From Bacillota bacterium (GTDB taxonomy: Bacteria; Bacillota; Clostridia; Lachnospirales; Anaerotignaceae), in assembly GCA_017534115.1 (NCBI GenBank), contig JAFWDD010000007.1, forward strand, positions 1 through 45,867: a DNA stretch of 45,867 bases, given 5' to 3'. The notes under the pieces were generated by a model. It saw nothing but the letters and a program-made list of their open reading frames with translations. It was not told where the DNA came from and made no database searches. Positions 1 to 8,878 of this stretch are shown piece by piece. Position 1 is the stretch's first letter. Each line of letters begins with the position of its first letter. The position numbers and the translations under genes were made by a program.

Positions 1-166
1 CACGTGCCGAAGGCACTTTAATTGAATCCGCTTAAGCGGATTCTCACCGAAATTAGTCCCCAAAGGGGACGGCTTCATTAGGGCTGAAAGCCCGTCTTCA
101 TTCCTTCATTTGCGAAGCAAACTTCATTGCGCCAAAGGCGCCTTGCCCCTTGACCCGTGTAATAAG
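1..166 (+). repeat. Mini-hairpin mosaic block A1
   Basis: First of two near-identical units about 235 bp apart. In order it holds GTGCC-GAA-GGCAC, an AATCCGC/GCGGATT palindrome, GTCCCC-AAA-GGGGAC, GGGCT-GAA-AGCCC, TTTGC-GAA-GCAAA and GCGCC-AAA-GGCGC, then the tag CCCTTGACCCGTGTAATA. Open frames crossing it repeat the same peptide in each unit and are judged spurious. Confidence 0.9.
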
Positions 167-235
167 TATGGGAAGGTTATCGGCTATGTTTAATCTTAAT
201 AAAAATTGAATTTTTAGCCGTAGTATAAGTTGTTT

Positions 236-405
236 CACGTGCCGAAGGCACTTTAATTGAATCCGCTTAGGCGGATTCTCACCGAAATTAGTCCCCAAAG
301 GGGACGGCTTCATTAGGGCTGAAAGCCCGTCTTCATTTCTTCATTTGCGAAGCAAACTTCATTGCGCCGCAGGCGCCTTGCCCCTTGACCCGTGTAATAT
401 GCGTA
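236..405 (+). repeat. Mini-hairpin mosaic block A2
   Basis: Second copy of the preceding unit with the same module order. The last stem changes from GCGCC-AAA-GGCGC to GCGCC-GCA-GGCGC. TTTGC-GAA-GCAAA lies at 344-356 and the tag ends near 400. About 70 bp of AT-rich linker separates the two units. Confidence 0.9.
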
Positions 406-465
406 AGAATTTTTTTGGCTAAATTAAATTTTCCTGACTTATTAATTCTTTGCTTTCTATCCGTT

Positions 466-545
466 CTTTTAACGTGCCGCAGGCGCGTCCTCCCGGAAAT
501 GCCAAAGTGAACGTAGTGAACGACGCATTTTCGGGAATTAAAAAA
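466..545 (+). repeat. Partial mosaic with long CATTT hairpin
   Basis: A GTGCC-GCA-GGCGC mini-hairpin is followed by a roughly 48-nt imperfect palindrome with arms near CCCGGAAATGC and GCATTTTCGGG. The same long hairpin recurs inside other blocks near 9150, 17930, 22160, 28545 and 32390. From 546 to 740 I see no gene, only non-coding sequence leading to a promoter. Confidence 0.65.
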
Positions 546-743
546 AAGCGCCGTTCCTTTCGATTTCAAGGCTTCCGGCGTCATATCCAAGCGTCCCGAA
601 CAGTCTGAAATCTGTCAGGAATAACACGGGAGAAGCGTTCTTCTCCTTCATAATTTTTATGATAAAATATTATATTTTCTCAGGCCTTTTGTCAAGCAAA
701 TACCGCATCTTTACAGCTTTTTTATACCCGCGGTCCGTCAGCC

Positions 744-773
744 TTGTAAATCCGGCTCATCCCATGATATAAT
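744..773 (+). promoter_or_regulatory. Sigma-A promoter for the P1 peptidase gene
   Basis: TTGTAA, an 18-nt spacer and a perfect TATAAT end 32 nt before the ATG. The ribosome site GGAGGTG lies at 794-800. Confidence 0.7.
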
Positions 774-805
774 TATTTAAAAATCTGAGAATCGGAGGTG
801 CGATT

Positions 806-1810
806 ATGCCTTTAAGAAATATAAATTCGGAAAACTCCAATATTCGGGAGATACCCATTACTGAAATTGAAGGAATCTCCATCGGGCAGGCCGAAAACCC
901 TTACGCAGGAACGGGATGCACTGTATTTTTAAGCAAAACCGGTATGCGCGCCGGCCTGGATGTGCGCGGCGGCGGTCCCGCGTCACGGGAGACCCAGCTT
1001 CTGAGTCCCGTTACCGCGCCTACTCCTGTAAACGCCGTTGTGCTTTCGGGCGGAAGCGCCTTTGGTCTTGCCGCAGCGGACGGTGTTGTGAAATTCCTCG
1101 AAGCCAGCGGAATCGGGTTTGACACGGGCTTTGCCAGGGTACCCATTGTGGTGCAGTCCGATTTATTCGATCTGGGAGTTGGGAACGGCTCTATCCGGCC
1201 CGATGCTGAAATGGGCATGGAAGCGGCCAAAAACGCTTTGGAAAATCCCAATTACCGGGACGGGAACTTTGGCGCGGGATGCGGCGCTACTGTTGGAAAG
1301 ATCGCCGGCGCGGAAACCGCTATGAAGACCGGTATAGGAAGCTTTGCCGTTGAGGTCGGCGGACTGAAAGTCGGCGCTGTTGTGGCGCTCAATGCTTTAG
1401 GCGATATTTTCGACTGGAAAACGGGCAAAAAAATAGCGGGGCTTCTGGCCGAAGACAAAAAAGGCTTCCGCTCCACAGGGGAGTTCATGGCGCAAAGCAT
1501 CCGCAGGATCGAAAACCGGTTCGTGGAGAACACCACTATTGGAATTATTATTACAAACGCGCATTTTGACAAGACACAGCTCACCAAGATCGCCGCAATG
1601 GCTCACAACGGGTACGCGCGGTCCATTAATCCCGTGCACACCATGGCGGACGGAGACAGTATTTACGCCGTTTCCGTGGGTGATATTGAGGCGGATCAGG
1701 ATCTGACGGGAACTCTCGCGTCGGAGGTCATGAGCGAGGCTATTATCCGCGCCGTTATGAACGCGGAGTCCGCGTACGGCCTCACCGCCGCCAAAGATCT
1801 GGAATTTTGA
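806..1810 (+). CDS. P1 family (DmpA/NylC-type) peptidase
   Basis: A 334-residue member of peptidase family S58, the Ntn-like hydrolases that include D-aminopeptidase DmpA and nylon oligomer hydrolase NylC. They mature by self-cleavage before a Ser or Thr that becomes the nucleophile. The signatures are GGSAFGLAAADG (about residues 82-93), GNFGAGCGATVGK (153-165) and ENTTIGIIITNA (241-252). By analogy with NylC, cleavage would fall between Asn242 and Thr243. No signal peptide is seen, so it is probably cytoplasmic. It has its own promoter and a GGAGGTG ribosome site 5 nt before the ATG, and is monocistronic. A mosaic repeat begins 7 nt after the stop. The true substrate cannot be read from the sequence. 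Confidence 0.9.
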   Translation: MPLRNINSENSNIREIPITEIEGISIGQAENPYAGTGCTVFLSKTGMRAGLDVRGGGPASRETQLLSPVTAPTPVNAVVLSGGSAFGLAAADGVVKFLEASGIGFDTGFARVPIVVQSDLFDLGVGNGSIRPDAEMGMEAAKNALENPNYRDGNFGAGCGATVGKIAGAETAMKTGIGSFAVEVGGLKVGAVVALNALGDIFDWKTGKKIAGLLAEDKKGFRSTGEFMAQSIRRIENRFVENTTIGIIITNAHFDKTQLTKIAAMAHNGYARSINPVHTMADGDSIYAVSVGDIEADQDLTGTLASEVMSEAIIRAVMNAESAYGLTAAKDLEF

Positions 1811-1816
1811 GTATAG

Positions 1817-2462
1817 CTCTCCGAGGGCTCAGGGCTCTGCCTCCGGCGGCTCTCCGAGGGCTCAGGGGCTTTGCCCCTGAAAACCCCATTTAGGGCTCTG
1901 CCCTAAAAACCCGCAAGGGATTTCATCCCTTGACCCTGTGTAATATGCAAAATATGGTTATTGACTAAACTCAGTCACGTGCCGAAGGCACTTTAATTGA
2001 ATCCGCTTAGGCGGATTCTGACCGAAATTAGTCCCCAAAGGGGACGGCTTCATCAGGGCTGAAAGCCCGGCTTCATTCCTTCATTTGCGAAGCAAACTTC
2101 ATTGCGCCGCAGGCGCTTTTCGCCCCTTGACCCGTGTAATATGCGTAAAATGGTTATCGGCTAAAAATACGCTTTCCGATAACCGAAGTCTCAGCCAAAA
2201 TATTCGCTGTTTTATGTGCCGAAGGCACTTTAATTGAATCCGCTTATGCGGATTCTTTCTTTTGCTCGCCGAAGGCGAATTTCGTTCCGCAGGAATTTAG
2301 CTGACCGAAGGTCAATTTCGCTCGCCGCAGACGAATTTCGCTTTACTTTAATTGAATCCGCTCAGGCGGATTCTGACCGAAATCAGTCCCCAAAGGGGAC
2401 GGCTTCATCAGGGCTGAAAGCGCGGCTTCATTCCTTCATTTGCGAAGCAAACTTCATTGCTC
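1817..2462 (+). repeat. Mini-hairpin mosaic block B
   Basis: A composite that fills the space between two genes. It starts with the CTCTCCGAGGG module and GGGGC-TTT-GCCCC and AGGGC-TCT-GCCCT stems, then AAGGGATTTCATCCCTT plus a variant tag near 1930. A full A-type unit with a second tag near 2125 follows, then a tandem mini-hairpin array at 2264-2340 and a partial A-type unit. No credible gene lies in 1811-2492. Confidence 0.9.
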
Positions 2463-2492
2463 TCTGCGCTTTTTCCGGAGCGTTTCTCTTTT

Positions 2493-2984
2493 TCAAAGCT
2501 CACGATAATAGGGGCAAATATTCTCAAAATGCCCGTCTTTCATTCTGAATCCGTTTCTGATAGTGCCCAGCTGGGTAAATCCCAGCCGTTCGTAAAGGTT
2601 TCTGGCGTGGATATTGGTCTCCACAACGGCATTGAACTGAAGTACGGAAAATCCCAGTTCCTTCGCTCTCTGAATGCAGTCCAGCACCAGTTTTTCCCCT
2701 GTGTGCAGCCCTCTCAGCTCGGAGCTTACGGCATAGCTGGCGTTACATATATGTCCGCAGCGGCCCACATTGTTTGGATGGAGTATATAAAGCCCGATTA
2801 CCTTGCCGGATTCATCAAGGGCGACTCCCGTATGGCTCTGGGACGCAAAAAACGCTTCTCCCGTCTCCTCGTTCAGTATTTCCTCCTGAGGGAATGCGAT
2901 TCCCTCTTCCACGACCTCATTCCACACCTTAAGCATTCCGGGAATGTCTTTCTTTTCGTATTGCCTTATAATCATTTCTATCAT
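2493..2984 (-). CDS. GNAT family N-acetyltransferase
   Basis: A 163-residue single-domain GNAT acetyltransferase of the kind that moves an acetyl group from acetyl-CoA to an amine; the substrate is unknown. The CoA-binding turn is the SSELRGLHTGEKLV stretch (about residues 87-100). The later HARNLYERLGF segment is the usual GNAT motif B. The ATG at 2984 is preceded by AAAGGA, whereas the internal Met at codon 4 has no ribosome site, so the upstream start is chosen. It begins 8 nt after the stop of the CDF exporter gene and is probably the second gene of that transcript. Mosaic sequence starts about 30 bp past the stop. Confidence 0.9.
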   Translation of the reverse strand: MIEMIIRQYEKKDIPGMLKVWNEVVEEGIAFPQEEILNEETGEAFFASQSHTGVALDESGKVIGLYILHPNNVGRCGHICNASYAVSSELRGLHTGEKLVLDCIQRAKELGFSVLQFNAVVETNIHARNLYERLGFTQLGTIRNGFRMKDGHFENICPYYREL

Positions 2985-2992
2985 TATCCTTT

Positions 2993-4138
2993 CTATATAT
3001 CCGAAACATCCGCATCCAGCGCAATATCTATCTTATACTCCGGATAAATCTCCGCAAGCTCATTATATAAAATCCTGACGGCCTCTTCCTTGTCCGCGTC
3101 AAAGCTCATTACCACATCGAAGCGCATGGTTTTTTTCTCCAGATCAGCGTAAAACCCGTGCATCTGCAGGGCCCACTCATGGGAAAGCACCGTTTCCTGA
3201 ACCCGATTGCGAAGCTCCGCCGCCTCGCCGCTCTTTGTATTATAGGAATACACGCCGATTCCCGTAAGGATGACTCCCGTTTCTTTGTAGACCTTCTGCT
3301 GTACCTTTCTGGTGAGCACATCCACCTCTTCCACCGTCATTGTGTCGGGAAGCTCCAGATGTACGGAGCCGTAATTTCTGTTGGGACCGTAATTATTGAG
3401 GATCAGGTCATAAGCTCCGCGCACCTCTTCCTCCTCGTTCAGAAGTCTCTTTATTTCCGCCGTTTCCTCTGCGTCCGCCCGTCTGCCAAGTATGTCGTCC
3501 AGAGTCTCGATCATCATTTCTATGCCGGATTTGATGATGATCACGGAGATTACCGCGCCTACATACGCCTCAAGGGAAAGACCCGTCTTAATAAATATAA
3601 CCGCCGAGGCGAACACGGAAAGCGACAGTATTGCGTCAAAAGAAGCGTCCGCGCCGGAAGCCTCCAGAGCTCCCGATCTGGCCTGTCTGCCCTTTGCGCT
3701 GACATATCTTCCCAGAATCAGCTTAACTATTACGGAAACGCCGATTATGACCAGAGAAACCGTTGTATAGTCCGCGGCTTCGGGATGAATTATCTTTTTA
3801 ACAGATTCCACCACAGAGGTTATGCCGGCGTAAAGCACTATAGCGGAAACTATCATGGCGCTGAGGTATTCCACCCGGCCGTAGCCCAGAGGATGCTTTT
3901 TGTCGGGCAGTTTCCCCGCAAGCTTCGCGCCCACGATGGTTATGACCGATGAAAGGGCGTCGGAAAGGTTGTTCACCGCGTCCAGCGTCACGGCTATGGA
4001 GCCCGTCATGGTGCCTACGATCATCTTGAACACGGAAAGCAGGATATTCACAACTATTCCGATTATGCTGGTCTTGATTATTATATTTTTCCTGTCCCGC
4101 ATTTCGTCCGCTAAGGTCATTTCTTTGTTTTCGCTCAT
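2993..4138 (-). CDS. Cation diffusion facilitator, probable Mn2+ exporter
   Basis: A 381-residue CDF transporter with six expected transmembrane helices and a long cytoplasmic tail. CDF proteins export divalent metals in exchange for protons. In the intramembrane site, helix 2 offers Asn56 and Asp60 (in DAVNNLSD) and helix 5 offers Asp164 and Asp168 (ADASFD). This is the ND-DD arrangement of the MntE-type manganese group rather than the HD-HD or DD-HD of zinc and iron exporters. HPLGYGRVEY (82-91) is the usual cytoplasmic loop motif. The ribosome site GGAGG and a sigma-A promoter (4176-4204) lie directly upstream, with no room for a long leader or a manganese riboswitch. It leads an operon with the GNAT gene. 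Mn2+ specificity is an inference from four residues. Confidence 0.92.
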   Translation of the reverse strand: MSENKEMTLADEMRDRKNIIIKTSIIGIVVNILLSVFKMIVGTMTGSIAVTLDAVNNLSDALSSVITIVGAKLAGKLPDKKHPLGYGRVEYLSAMIVSAIVLYAGITSVVESVKKIIHPEAADYTTVSLVIIGVSVIVKLILGRYVSAKGRQARSGALEASGADASFDAILSLSVFASAVIFIKTGLSLEAYVGAVISVIIIKSGIEMMIETLDDILGRRADAEETAEIKRLLNEEEEVRGAYDLILNNYGPNRNYGSVHLELPDTMTVEEVDVLTRKVQQKVYKETGVILTGIGVYSYNTKSGEAAELRNRVQETVLSHEWALQMHGFYADLEKKTMRFDVVMSFDADKEEAVRILYNELAEIYPEYKIDIALDADVSDI

Positions 4139-4175
4139 TTTTTCCGCCTCCGTACTGATTTTTTCTTCTTATCCA

Positions 4176-4204
4176 ATTATAATGCCCTTCGGATGTATTT
4201 TCAA
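4176..4204 (-). promoter_or_regulatory. Sigma-A promoter for the CDF exporter operon
   Basis: On the minus strand TTGAAA (4199-4204), a 17-nt spacer and a perfect TATAAT (4176-4181). Transcription would begin about 30 nt before the start codon. Confidence 0.75.
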
Positions 4205-4205
4205 A

Positions 4206-4240
4206 TAAAAAAAGCAGACCGCCTTTTCAAGCAGTCCGCC
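4206..4240 (-). terminator. Terminator of the large surface-protein gene
   Basis: On the minus strand a nine-pair stem (GCGGACTGC with GCGGTCTGC, two G-U pairs) is followed by a run of T. The G-U pairs become C-A mismatches on the other strand, so the signal should work in one direction only. Confidence 0.75.
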
Positions 4241-4308
4241 TTTCCTTTGTTTTTATATTTATCTTATTATGCCGCCGTTTCTCCGTTCTTTTCGGGAGTT
4301 TCGGTGTT

Positions 4309-7300
4309 TTACGCTGTTTCTTCAGCTTCTTCAACAGGTTCCGCAAGAGCTTTTATGTCCTCCAGAGCTTCTTTTGTGACGGTCACCGTCTTATTCACTC
4401 CGTTCCATATGATGTGGGCGTCGGAAACATTGAACGCGTTGAACAACGCTCTCATAGGCAGGTATATCCTGTCGTTTCTGATTACGGGAGCTGTGTCGGT
4501 CTCAATTTCCTCATCGCCGATTTTGATGATATTTGAGCCGACTGTGCAGGAAACGACTTTTCCGTCAGGTCTTGTGAAGGACGCTGTCTTTGTTTCGTTA
4601 TCCCAAGCTATGTCAGCGTCTGAAATTCCCAGAGCGTTTGCCACAACTCTTACAGGAAGCATTGTTCTGTCGTTTTCATCGATGAAAGGAGCGGAATCCA
4701 TTTCCATATCTGCGCCGTTCAGCTGATATTTCGTGCTTCCGATTTTAATCGTCATCAAAGGAGCGCCTGCATCTTCGGGTGTCTCCGGAGAAACACCGTC
4801 CTCAATCTCTTTGAACTTAACCTCCACCTTTGCTTTGCTGTCAGACATCACAAACATGAATCCGCCGTCATTGGTATTCTTAACGCTTATGGCGCTGCCG
4901 TCCTTGTTTGTAACTATAATTTCGCTGACTTCAAATCCCGGGTCAGGCACAGCGAAAATTTTAACCTTGTCTCCGTTTCTCGCTTCTTCAGGACTTACCG
5001 TTACCGTGCCATTTTTGGGATTTTTTATCTCGACGGGGTATTTTGTATGGCTTCCGCCTCCGCCGCCTCCGCCGCCGCTGCTGCCTTTTTTGAATGTTAC
5101 GGAAACGGTTACATCGCTTTCCGGCATTTTGAATTTGCCATCTGTTACGGTTACTTCTTTACCCTCGGAATCCGTTGCGGTGATCTTATCCAGTTTATAA
5201 CCTGAAGCAGGTGTAGTCTTTATTGTTACCTCTGCTGTAGAAGGCGCTTTTTCCAACGAAGCTTCCGCTTTTCCGTTTACTGTCTCCTCAATGGTTACTG
5301 TGTACAGCCTTTCGATCGTAACCTCTGCTGCTTTATTTCCCTTATTGTCAACTATACAGGTTCCGTCATTGCTTACGGCTCCGCCTTCGGGTTTGGAAAC
5401 GCCGAGATGATTTCCCAGCTCGATTCCGCCGCCAGCGGTTATAGCTCCGTCTTCCTCCGAGCCTTTTAAAACAACATAAGTTTCGTCTCCGGCAACGGAA
5501 AGTTTTCCTGCCGCGAAAATACTTTCACTACCCGTGGATGTCGCAATAACCATTGAGCCGTCTTCTATTTTAATATTTCCTTCGGCGTATATTCCCTCGC
5601 CTTCGGACGTGACATTAATTATCGCTTCCTTGACTGAAAAATCTTTATCCGTCGAAACACCACACATATCGACTTCCGATATGTTCAATATGCCGGCATC
5701 ATCGGTGCTGATGACAAGGCCTCCGCCGGTGACGCATATGCCAGCCGCTGTGCCTGTTATTTTATTGTTGTTGCCTTCAACGTCTATTGTCAGGTCAAAT
5801 CCGTCCGCGAATATGCCTGCGGTCATGTTATTGAGACCGTATCCCTCGGTGATCTCTGCATTGGTCAGGGTCAGGGTCTTTGTTTTGGGGTCGTAAACCG
5901 CCGTATGGGTTTCTTCTTCGTCCCCGAGGATATTCTCCGCGTTCTTTTCCGTTACCTGCTCGCCGTTCACCCAGAGGTCGTATTTCTCGACGGGTTTTTC
6001 GATTACGACCTTTGATACCGCATTGCCGTCTTTGTCAACGAAATATCCGTCTTCGTTCAATCCTCCGTCTGCGGGGTCAACCAAATACCCTTCAGGATAG
6101 CTGATATTTCTTTCCGTCAATTTGATAGCCTTTCCTGAGCCTGTGCTTTGGGCTGTAAGACTTCCGCCGGTTACGGTTATGCTTCCTTCGGTGCTATAGA
6201 TACCATAGCCGCCGCCTTTAGCCGTAACGGTTCCGCTTTCTATTTTCAAGTTTGCCCTGCCATTATAAATACCGTTTGCCCAGCCTTCTGTTTCAAGAGA
6301 GCCTTCTCCCCTGATGGTAAGGGTATTCCCTTCTTCCACAGTGATACCATATGAATTACTTTCTGTCAGTGTTATTTTGTTCTCGCCCACAAGCACCATG
6401 GTCAGGTCCGTATTGGCGTATATGCCTGCTGTAATTACCCATCCTTCCTGATACTCATACCCCTTGGTGATCTCTGCGTTAGTCAGGGTCAGGGTCTTTT
6501 CTTCGTGGTTGTATACGGCTGTGCCTTTATCAACAGGGATTTCCGATGCGTTCTTTTCCGTTACCTGCTCTCCGTTTACCCACAGTTCATATTTTTCGAT
6601 GGGTTCTTCGATTACTACCTTTTTTGCCAGATTGCCGTCTTTGTCAACAAAGAAATCTTCGTGTTCGTTCAATCCACCGCCTGCGGGTTCAGCTAAATAC
6701 CCATAAGGATAGCTGATATTTCCGTCCGTCAAATCGATAGCCCAGTATCCGCCTGTGCTTTTGGCTTCAAGCCTTCCTCCGGTCACGGTTATGCTTCCTT
6801 CGGTGCTATCTATGCCATTGCCGTTTCCCCGGGCCGTAACGGTTCCGCTTTCTATTTTCAAGTTTGCGTTGTAATTACAAATACCGTTTCCAAATCCTTC
6901 TGTTTCAAGAGAGCCTTCTCCCGTTATGGTAAGGGTCTTTCCTTCTTCCACAGTGATACCATATGAATTACTTTCTGTCAGTGTTATTTTGTTCTCGCCC
7001 ACAAGCACAATCTTCAGGTCCGTATTGGCGTATATGCCTGCTTTATATACATATCCTTCCTTATACTTATATCCCTTGGTGATCTCTGCATCGGTAAGGG
7101 TCAGGGTGTTTTCTTCGTGGTTGTATACGGCTGTGCCGGAATCAACAGGGATATTCTCCGCGTTCTTTTCCGTTACCTGAATGCCGTTTACCCAGAGGTC
7201 GTAGGCCGTGACGGGCGCCTCGATGCGGACCTCTGTTGCATAATTGTTATTCGAATCTGCTATTGTCCAATCTTCAATAATTTTTTTTGCTTCTCCGCCT

Positions 7301-8367
7301 TCCGGAAGTGTCACTGCAAGAGGCTTATACGTTATCCCCTCTTGTGCATATATTGCATATAAGCCTTTTTCTGTTTTTGCATAGACCACAGTATCCGCAC
7401 CGGATATTTCAATATTTTTTACGGAGTAGATTCCTTGCATTGCGTCGCCTGCTTTTGCTTTTACATCTCCTCCGGTTATCTTTATATCCCCCTTGGCGTA
7501 GATCCCTCTTTGTCTATTACCGGTTATATCCAGTATTCCGCCGGATATTTCGATTCCGCCGTTACTGGAGCTGATACCAACAATGCCGCTTATGGCAGTA
7601 ATATTTCCGCTTTCGATTTTAATGTCGTCAGCAGCGTTAATAGCAGCGTATCCGCTTACATCTATATCCAGCTTGCCTTCGCCGCCGTCTTTTATGGTAA
7701 GGCTTCCGTTTTTGACTCGAATTCCTCTTTCCAGGCCGTTCTTAATGGTGTTATTTTCGCCCTTGAGAACCACTGTCAGATTGATTCCGTCTGAGTATAC
7801 GCCTGCCTCCTCGTGTCCTGCGGTTATCTCCGCCCCGTCCAGTGTCAGGGTGAAGGTCTCATTTCCGTCGTCGTCCTCGCCGACTGTGAAGTATGCTGTC
7901 GCATTTCCGTTGTCGTCCTTCAGGATCTCATTTTTGTTATATTCCGATACCTGCTGGCCGTTTACCCAGAGGTCGTAGGAAATCACGTTTGTATCGCCGC
8001 CGGGAGCGGAAGCTGTATAGCTGATCGTAAAAGTGGTTGCCGTGCCTTCTGTTTCTGTTTTGGTAACTTCATAGCCATCCGGCAGATCGGATTCATACAG
8101 TGTCCATCTGTAACCGCCTTCCCCCTCCGGCAAGTCTGTCCTTGTGAACTCCCAATTATTTTCCGCATTCAGCACGAACTGTGTCCCGTCTGACAGTATG
8201 GCTTTCACTGCCGCCGGACGCGCTTCCTGAGCATCATAGTTGTCGTCCCACACTATTTTGACAGTGGATGATATTCCTTCCGCCATTGCCATCGCAGGCA
8301 CCATGGCGAATACCATAACGGCTGCTATAACGATTCCAAGCGCCCGCCGTAATTTTTTAGTTTTCAT
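4309..8367 (-). CDS. Large repetitive secreted surface protein with stalk domain
   Basis: A 1352-residue protein read from the ATG at 8367. The alternative ATG at 8376 sits directly on the AAGGAG ribosome site, so the later one fits better. Order: signal peptide (1-30); a Cna-B-like beta-sandwich (about 36-120); four copies of a module opening with YDLWVNGxQVxE and continuing with many short G-I-Y, I-E-S-G and T-V-T-G-G beta repeats typical of right-handed beta-helices (about 130-387, 389-590, 593-793, 795-1019); two bacterial-repeat/InlB-B-like units around an eight-Gly linker (about 1021-1195); and a C-terminal Cu_amine_oxidN1 stalk domain (about 1201-1330). No LPXTG motif is seen. It is probably an envelope or extracellular adhesin or glycan-binding protein. 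Copies two and three are nearly identical, which implies recent duplication. Confidence 0.85.
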   Translation of the reverse strand: MKTKKLRRALGIVIAAVMVFAMVPAMAMAEGISSTVKIVWDDNYDAQEARPAAVKAILSDGTQFVLNAENNWEFTRTDLPEGEGGYRWTLYESDLPDGYEVTKTETEGTATTFTISYTASAPGGDTNVISYDLWVNGQQVSEYNKNEILKDDNGNATAYFTVGEDDDGNETFTLTLDGAEITAGHEEAGVYSDGINLTVVLKGENNTIKNGLERGIRVKNGSLTIKDGGEGKLDIDVSGYAAINAADDIKIESGNITAISGIVGISSSNGGIEISGGILDITGNRQRGIYAKGDIKITGGDVKAKAGDAMQGIYSVKNIEISGADTVVYAKTEKGLYAIYAQEGITYKPLAVTLPEGGEAKKIIEDWTIADSNNNYATEVRIEAPVTAYDLWVNGIQVTEKNAENIPVDSGTAVYNHEENTLTLTDAEITKGYKYKEGYVYKAGIYANTDLKIVLVGENKITLTESNSYGITVEEGKTLTITGEGSLETEGFGNGICNYNANLKIESGTVTARGNGNGIDSTEGSITVTGGRLEAKSTGGYWAIDLTDGNISYPYGYLAEPAGGGLNEHEDFFVDKDGNLAKKVVIEEPIEKYELWVNGEQVTEKNASEIPVDKGTAVYNHEEKTLTLTNAEITKGYEYQEGWVITAGIYANTDLTMVLVGENKITLTESNSYGITVEEGNTLTIRGEGSLETEGWANGIYNGRANLKIESGTVTAKGGGYGIYSTEGSITVTGGSLTAQSTGSGKAIKLTERNISYPEGYLVDPADGGLNEDGYFVDKDGNAVSKVVIEKPVEKYDLWVNGEQVTEKNAENILGDEEETHTAVYDPKTKTLTLTNAEITEGYGLNNMTAGIFADGFDLTIDVEGNNNKITGTAAGICVTGGGLVISTDDAGILNISEVDMCGVSTDKDFSVKEAIINVTSEGEGIYAEGNIKIEDGSMVIATSTGSESIFAAGKLSVAGDETYVVLKGSEEDGAITAGGGIELGNHLGVSKPEGGAVSNDGTCIVDNKGNKAAEVTIERLYTVTIEETVNGKAEASLEKAPSTAEVTIKTTPASGYKLDKITATDSEGKEVTVTDGKFKMPESDVTVSVTFKKGSSGGGGGGGGSHTKYPVEIKNPKNGTVTVSPEEARNGDKVKIFAVPDPGFEVSEIIVTNKDGSAISVKNTNDGGFMFVMSDSKAKVEVKFKEIEDGVSPETPEDAGAPLMTIKIGSTKYQLNGADMEMDSAPFIDENDRTMLPVRVVANALGISDADIAWDNETKTASFTRPDGKVVSCTVGSNIIKIGDEEIETDTAPVIRNDRIYLPMRALFNAFNVSDAHIIWNGVNKTVTVTKEALEDIKALAEPVEEAEETA
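5989..7203 (-). repeat. Two near-identical 600-bp tandem repeats inside the surface-protein gene
   Basis: The stretches at about 6598-7203 and 5989-6591 encode module copies with almost the same protein and very similar DNA. They include identical ITLTESNSYGITVEEG segments. They are candidates for slippage or recombination that changes protein length. Confidence 0.85.
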
Positions 8368-8469
8368 AATTGTCATCTCCTTTTTTGTACTTTGCCGTTT
8401 TTTTCTTTATACTTTATATATTTTTACTGTTTTCACAGTTATATGGCTCCTTGGCTATTTGCTGTTTTT

Positions 8470-8870
8470 TATGCAGGGGCGACCTCCCCTGCAACCCCCG
8501 CTCAAGGATTGCACCCTTAAGAATCCCGCTTCGCCGGGGACCGAAAATGAACCGCTCCGCTGTCGCTTCACTATAGCATTTTCGCCGATGTTTTTGGCTC
8601 CGGAGTCGGCCTTCGGCACAATTCAGATTAGTCTTAAGCAACAGGGACACCGGTGCTGACGAAAATGATACGCTCAAGCTGTCGCTTAAGCCTAGACATT
8701 TTCGGGGAAAGGCTTCGGCTAAATTGAATTTTTCCGGCTGCCTGATTCATTGCGTAAATAAAACTCATTTGCTCGCCGCAGGCGGCCGCACCGCAGGTGC
8801 AAAGGGCGGTGGGCGGGGCAGTACGTGGTTTTCAACGGCGAAAAAGCCTGAATTTTAGTCGAAAAACTCC
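8470..8870. repeat. Degenerate mosaic upstream of the surface-protein gene
   Basis: GCAGGGG and CCCCTGC arms, a diverged relative of the AAGGGAT module, two long CATTTTC-type hairpins (about 8540-8587 and 8665-8712) and short GCC-GCA-GGC stems. The arms are less perfect than in other blocks, which suggests age. No gene is seen in 8377-9358. Confidence 0.6.
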
Positions 8871-8878
8871 CCATTCTT

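Noticed and set aside
231..246. parS-like sequence TGTTTCACGTG in the first mosaic
   Set aside because: Only the left part matches. It arises where the linker meets the GTGCC-GAA-GGCAC stem, and other copies of the stem lack it.
98..590. Open reading frames inside mosaic blocks, such as those at 98-313, 333-590 and 37819-38082
   Set aside because: They follow the repeat rather than a gene: the same peptide appears in each copy, no ribosome sites are placed correctly, and length depends on module order.
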